In this document: piece after piece, positions 6,076-8,693 of the stretch
Numbering within the stretch: the first letter of the stretch is position 1
Layout: each line of letters starts with the position of its first letter
Translations under genes and position numbers: made by a program
Source of the DNA: Gemmatimonadales bacterium
GTDB lineage: Bacteria > Gemmatimonadota > Gemmatimonadetes > Palauibacterales > Palauibacteraceae
DNA: 8,693 bases
Direction of reading: 5' to 3'
Assembly: GCA_030636765.1 (NCBI GenBank)
Contig: DAOVWI010000084.1
Span: forward strand, 1 to 8,693
Notes under the pieces: model-generated
Told to the model about the DNA's origin: nothing
What the model saw: only the letters and a program-made list of their open reading frames with translations
Databases searched by the model: none

Positions 6076-6486
6076 TCAGGGGCGGGCCTCGGCGAGCTCG
6101 ATCAGCACGCCTCCGGCGGTGCGCGGGTGCAGGAACGCCACGCGACGTCCCTCGGCTCCGATTCGAACACCGGGTGGGAGTACATCGGCCCCCGCCCCGC
6201 GCGCTTTGCGGAGCGCCTCGTCCACGTCGTCCACAACGATGCACACGTGATGGAGACCCGGCCCGCGGCGCGCCAGGAAGGCCGCGATGGCCGAATCCTC
6301 ACGGGTCGACTCGAGTAGCTCGATGCGTCCGGTTCCGGTGCCGAAGAACGCTATGCGTACGCCCTCGGACGGAACATCCTCTTGGGCCTCCGGGTTTTCT
6401 CCCAGCAACGCCACGTACAGCGGCACGGAGGCCTTCAGGGAGTTGACCGCGATTCCCAGGTGGTCGATCTTGGGCACGCCTCTCAT
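6076..6486 (-). CDS. mce: Methylmalonyl-CoA epimerase (VOC superfamily)
   Basis: A 136-residue cytoplasmic metalloenzyme that interconverts (S)- and (R)-methylmalonyl-CoA, linking propionyl-CoA carboxylation to methylmalonyl-CoA mutase. It has two VOC half-repeats. The first is IDHLGIAVNSLKASVPLY (7-24) to GRIELLES (53-60), and the second GLHHVCIVVDDVDEAL (77-92) to GGVLIELAE (125-133). Probable metal ligands are His9, Glu56, His80 and Glu130, at positions matching the His/Gln/His/Glu set of the characterised Propionibacterium enzyme. The second position is Glu here, from alignment by eye. ATG at 6486 is chosen because the family typically begins just before the IDHLGIAV strand. The open frame extends far upstream only as an antisense shadow. 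No mutase or carboxylase gene is in view. The glycosyltransferase follows after 9 nt. Other VOC lyases are possible but fit less well. Confidence 0.92.
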   Translation of the reverse strand: MRGVPKIDHLGIAVNSLKASVPLYVALLGENPEAQEDVPSEGVRIAFFGTGTGRIELLESTREDSAIAAFLARRGPGLHHVCIVVDDVDEALRKARGAGADVLPPGVRIGAEGRRVAFLHPRTAGGVLIELAEARP

Positions 6487-6699
6487 GCTCGGTTTGCGGG
6501 GCCAGGACGTCCGGTGCACGATCGGTTCGCTGGACAGGTTCGCACGCCTTCGAGAGGTGCATAGTACGTGGAATCGCCCGCTTTTTCTACCGGGCGGGGA
6601 ACCGCCGGTTGTTGTTCGGAGTGCGACGAGCGTGGCAGGGGTTGGGCCGGCCGGCGCCGAGGGAAGACTTTGGAGACACGTCTCGATTCTGGAGCAACG
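6487..6699. other. Divergent intergenic region between mce and trxA
   Basis: These 213 bases separate divergent genes and should hold both promoters. I found no convincing sigma-70 pair: TTCGCA (6539-6544), 17 nt, TAGTAC (6562-6567) is the nearest on the + strand, and it is poor. Structure visible in the DNA: CGCCCG (6575-6580) and CGGGCG (6591-6596) around a pyrimidine-rich 10-nt loop; AACC-GCC-GGTT near 6600-6610; and GAGAC-AC-GTCTC (6673-6684), a near-palindrome 15 nt before the trxA start that could be an operator half-site pair or a small hairpin. Confidence 0.4.
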
Positions 6700-7032
6700 A
6701 TGACAACGGATACCAAGCCGATCACGGTGACGGACGAGAGTTTCGAGCAGGAGATCGAGTCCAGCGAGGGTCTGGCGATCGTTGATTTCTGGGCGGAGTG
6801 GTGCGGCCCGTGCCGGATGGTCGCCCCGGTCGTCGAGGAGTTGGCGGAGGAGTACGCGGGCACCTTGAAGGTGGCCAAACTGGACGTGGACGAAAATCAG
6901 CGGACGGCGCAGCGTTTCTCCGTGCGGTCGATTCCGACGATCCTCTTCTTCAAGGATGGGCGTCACGTCGACACGGTAATCGGCGCCGTGCCGAAGGCGG
7001 CCCTCGAGAGAAAGATCCAGCAGCACAGCTGA
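6700..7032 (+). CDS. trxA: Thioredoxin
   Basis: A 110-residue cytoplasmic disulfide reductase that passes electrons from thioredoxin reductase to targets such as ribonucleotide reductase and peroxiredoxins. The active site is W34-CGPC (Cys35, Cys38) in VDFWAEWCGPCRM. The buried Asp29 and the cis-proline loop SIPT (Pro79) are in place, as are LDVDEN (61-66) and the closing FFKDGR and GAVPKAAL segments. Length and motifs are those of a single-domain thioredoxin with no signal peptide. ATG 6700 is chosen because GGAG (6691-6694) lies 5 nt upstream and the N-terminus fits the family. The longer open frame back to 6568 adds a Cys/Arg-rich stretch unlike thioredoxin. It is divergent from mce. Two hairpins follow the stop, so it may be transcribed alone. 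Confidence 0.96.
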   Translation: MTTDTKPITVTDESFEQEIESSEGLAIVDFWAEWCGPCRMVAPVVEELAEEYAGTLKVAKLDVDENQRTAQRFSVRSIPTILFFKDGRHVDTVIGAVPKAALERKIQQHS

Positions 7033-7034
7033 GA

Positions 7035-7065
7035 GCGGCGCGGTGCGGGCGAGCACGGACGCCGC
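7035..7065 (+). other. Hairpin directly after the trxA stop
   Basis: GCGGCG (7035-7040) pairs with CGCCGC (7060-7065), enclosing an inner GTGC (7043-7046)/GCAC (7053-7056) stem with a 6-nt loop. No T-run follows (CCGGCCCCCG), so this is unlikely to terminate on its own. It could protect the trxA mRNA 3' end or simply reflect GC-rich sequence. Confidence 0.35.
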
Positions 7066-7086
7066 CCGGCCCCCGTTCCAGATCAG

Positions 7087-7127
7087 CGCCTCCTGGCTCC
7101 GGAAACCGGAGCGGGAGGCGTTCTTGT
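7087..7127 (+). terminator. Intrinsic-terminator-like hairpin between trxA and rsmI
   Basis: CGCCTCC (7087-7093) pairs with GGAGGCG (7114-7120), and inside it GCTCCGG (7096-7102) pairs with CCGGAGC (7106-7112), around an AAA loop. That is 14 Watson-Crick pairs plus a possible T7094-G7113 wobble, with one bulged G. TTCTTGT (7121-7127) follows, which is T-rich for this genome. It is the best terminator candidate in the window. It lies only 11 nt before the rsmI ATG, and its 3' arm contains the GGAGG nearest to that start. Confidence 0.7.
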
Positions 7128-7131
7128 AGAC

Positions 7132-7986
7132 ATGGAGAGCGCTCTCTACCTCGTCAGTACGCCGATAGGCAATCGGGCGGACATCACCGACCGCGCTGGG
7201 CAGACCCTGCGGGAGGTGGACGTCGTATACGCTGAGGACACGCGGCGCACCGGACGCCTGCTGGGTTGGATCGGCTCGGAGGCTCCGCTCCGCTCCCTGT
7301 ACGAGCACAACGAGGCGGCACGCGTCGAGGAGATCCTCGGACGGCTCGCGAATCGCCAGTGCTGCGCGATCGTCTCGGATGCGGGCACTCCGGTCGTCTC
7401 GGACCCGGGCGTACGCGTTGTGCGAGCCGTGCTGGAGGCCGGGTTCAGAGTGGTACCCGTGCCGGGAGCTTCGGCCGTCCTCGCGGCGTTGGCTGCCTCG
7501 GGATTGTCGGGCGGCAGGTTCGTGTTTCTCGGCTTTCCGCCCCGCAGGGGCGCCGAGCGGGCCGCCTGGATCGACCAGGCGTGTGGCCTGCCTTTCACGC
7601 TGGTCGCTTTCGAGTCGCCGAGGAGGATCGGCCGTCTCCTCGAAGACTTGAGGCAGGCCGGCCTCGCAGAGCGCCGGTGCACGGTGTGCCGCGAACTGAC
7701 GAAGCTGCACGAGACCGTGCGGTCCGGTACCGTCGCTGAGATGGCCGCCGAATTTGCCGAGGAGACGAAGGGTGAGGTGACCCTCGTGATCGAGGGATCG
7801 TCCTCCAGGGGGAATGAGGCCTGGCTGGAGCGGAGGGAAGAGGTCGAGCGATCCGCGGCGCGGATGGGGAAAGGGGGATCGAGCGCCCGTGACATTCGGG
7901 AGAAGCTGGGCGATGAATATGGCGTGCCGCGCAACGTGGCCTATGCGCTCGGGTTGCGATTCGGGAGGAAGGGCCGAGGGCCTTGA
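7132..7986 (+). CDS. rsmI: 16S rRNA 2'-O-ribose C1402 methyltransferase RsmI
   Basis: SAM-dependent 2'-O-methylation of cytidine 1402 in 16S rRNA, in the decoding centre. The 284 residues match the family's usual length. The tetrapyrrole-methylase fold is clear: LYLVSTPIGN (5-14), VVYAEDTRRTGRLL (31-44), SDAGTPVVSDPG (82-93), VPVPGASAVLAAL (108-120), FVFLGFPPRR (130-139), then FESPRRIGRLLEDL, RELTKLHETVRSGTV and GEVTLVIEG. The C-terminus (SSARDIREKLGDEYGVPRNVAYALGL) is the small helical domain typical of RsmI. ATG 7132 is chosen because LYLVSTPIGN must follow closely. GGAGG (7114-7118) is 13 nt away, longer than usual, and sits in the terminator stem. The downstream gene begins within about 80 nt. 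Confidence 0.96.
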   Translation: MESALYLVSTPIGNRADITDRAGQTLREVDVVYAEDTRRTGRLLGWIGSEAPLRSLYEHNEAARVEEILGRLANRQCCAIVSDAGTPVVSDPGVRVVRAVLEAGFRVVPVPGASAVLAALAASGLSGGRFVFLGFPPRRGAERAAWIDQACGLPFTLVAFESPRRIGRLLEDLRQAGLAERRCTVCRELTKLHETVRSGTVAEMAAEFAEETKGEVTLVIEGSSSRGNEAWLERREEVERSAARMGKGGSSARDIREKLGDEYGVPRNVAYALGLRFGRKGRGP

Positions 7987-8062
7987 TGTGAGAGCGGCGT
8001 TCATGGCGCCCCCGAAGCGGTACGCTCTGGCGGCCGAACGGGTGTCGGCGGTTCTGTAGAAA

Positions 8063-8693
8063 GTGTCGTCGACGCTCCCTCCCGAGCCACATGCTGCTGC
8101 CGGGCGGCGTGCCGATCCGTATCGGCGGGCGATGCCGTGGGGCATGGCCGCGTCGCTCCTTATCCACCTGGTGCTGGCGCTTATCGTCTCCCGCCTGTAC
8201 ATCGGAGGCCGCGGATTCATGGGCGGGCCCCCGCGGCTCGTGCCGCTTCGGGAGGGAATCGAGGTCGTCGACGTGCCGTTTCCGGAACCGCTGGAGCCCC
8301 TGACGGAGCCCGATCGTCCGGAGATCCGGCCTGGTGAGCAGGAGGTGATCCAGGTCGTGCCCGGTGAGCCGGAGGGTGGGGCGCCGGAGGCCGAGCAGCC
8401 ACGTCGGCTAACGAATGCCGAGCGACTCAGACCGCAGATCGGCGATCCGCGGCTGTGGATTCCCTACCCGGACAGGCCGTTCCCGGAGCGTCTGACCGGT
8501 CCGTACGCGCGGGCGGACAGCGCGGTTCGCGCGCTCCTGCGTGAATGGCTCGACAGCCTCACTCTGACGGACGAGGAGCGACGCAGGGCGACCGAGTGGA
8601 CGGTTGGAGAAGGCGACAAGAAGTGGGGCATCTCCGCCGAGGGCCTCCACCTCGGCGACATCACGATTCCCATACCGTTCGGCGCGCTGTTCG
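8063..8693 (+). CDS. Membrane-anchored Pro/Glu-rich protein of unknown function (3' end outside window)
   Basis: An open frame from GTG 8063 (after a TAG at 8057-8059) to the right edge, at least 210 residues, continuing beyond. From GTG: a short polar, arginine-containing N-terminus (about 1-24), a hydrophobic helix (MAASLLIHLVLALIV, about 28-42) that probably anchors it in the inner membrane, then a proline/glutamate-rich segment (PFPEPLEPLTEP). A more folded-looking part follows (DPRLWIPYPDRPFPERL, ALLREWLDSLTLTDEERR, KKWGISAEGLHLGDITIPIP). The layout is TonB-like (short cytoplasmic end, one helix, Pro-rich periplasmic spacer). The TonB C-terminal domain cannot be checked, and I do not recognise the family. 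ATG 8132 is an alternative start directly before the helix. Neither start has a good Shine-Dalgarno. It follows rsmI by 76 nt on the same strand. Confidence 0.65.
   Translation, partial: MSSTLPPEPHAAAGRRADPYRRAMPWGMAASLLIHLVLALIVSRLYIGGRGFMGGPPRLVPLREGIEVVDVPFPEPLEPLTEPDRPEIRPGEQEVIQVVPGEPEGGAPEAEQPRRLTNAERLRPQIGDPRLWIPYPDRPFPERLTGPYARADSAVRALLREWLDSLTLTDEERRRATEWTVGEGDKKWGISAEGLHLGDITIPIPFGALF

Noticed and set aside
5335..6318. 327-codon open frame on the + strand across the glycosyltransferase
   Set aside because: Antisense shadow of two recognisable - strand genes; no domain in its translation.
6539..6567. TTCGCA-17 nt-TAGTAC as a trxA promoter
   Set aside because: Only 4 of 6 and 3 of 6 consensus matches, so it is not distinguishable from chance.
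7988..8059. 23-codon frame from GTG 7988 to TAG 8059 between rsmI and the last gene
   Set aside because: No SD, no recognisable sequence and very short; could exist but cannot be supported.
6487..8220. Long upstream extension of the epimerase frame on the - strand (714 codons in total)
   Set aside because: Only the last 136 codons match methylmalonyl-CoA epimerase; the rest is antisense to trxA and rsmI and has no family-like sequence.
1..8693. Mobile element, prophage, CRISPR or defence system
   Set aside because: No transposase, integrase, terminal inverted repeats, spaced direct-repeat array or defence-type domains were seen; genes look like ordinary chromosomal core and accessory functions with uniform composition.

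Overview
The window is GC-rich chromosomal DNA, tightly packed with ordinary bacterial genes. The best guess for the host is Gemmatimonadota or a relative. This rests on the style of the M14 peptidase with its long C-terminal amidotransferase-like part, the GC-biased codons, and the mix of genes. It is an inference; no rRNA or marker gene in the window settles it. I saw no transposase, integrase, CRISPR array, tRNA or rRNA.

Layout, left to right. (1) The 3' part of an M14-family zinc carboxypeptidase-like gene (2-1450, +) enters from the left edge. (2) A probable stress operon follows on the + strand: a small heat shock protein (1613-2155) with an unusual acidic tandem-repeat N-tail, then clpB (2185-4824), then a small predicted lipoprotein (4857-5348, possibly starting at 4821). 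(3) On the - strand, converging on these, lie methylmalonyl-CoA epimerase (6486-6076) and a TIGR04283-type family 2 glycosyltransferase (6066-5368), 9 nt apart and probably co-transcribed. (4) Divergent from these on the + strand come thioredoxin (6700-7032), a strong intrinsic-terminator-like hairpin, rsmI (7132-7986), and a membrane-anchored proline/glutamate-rich protein that runs off the right edge (8063-8693).

The small heat shock protein and ClpB form a functional pair. The first holds unfolding proteins in a soluble, reactivatable state, and the second, a hexameric AAA+ disaggregase, extracts them with DnaK. The most interesting feature is the mRNA leader of the small heat shock gene. 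A 12-bp stem (13 with a terminal G-U pair) buries the whole Shine-Dalgarno region just upstream of the start codon. A second, mutually exclusive hairpin competes for half of that stem. This is the architecture expected of an RNA thermometer, although it matches neither the fourU nor, as far as I can see, the ROSE sequence pattern. A second translation-level oddity is at rsmI, whose only Shine-Dalgarno-like sequence is in the 3' arm of the preceding terminator-like hairpin.

All stretches between genes are shorter than 300 bases; the larger ones (1451-1612, 6487-6699, 7033-7131) are described as features. The remaining long open frames are antisense or out-of-frame shadows of GC-rich genes.
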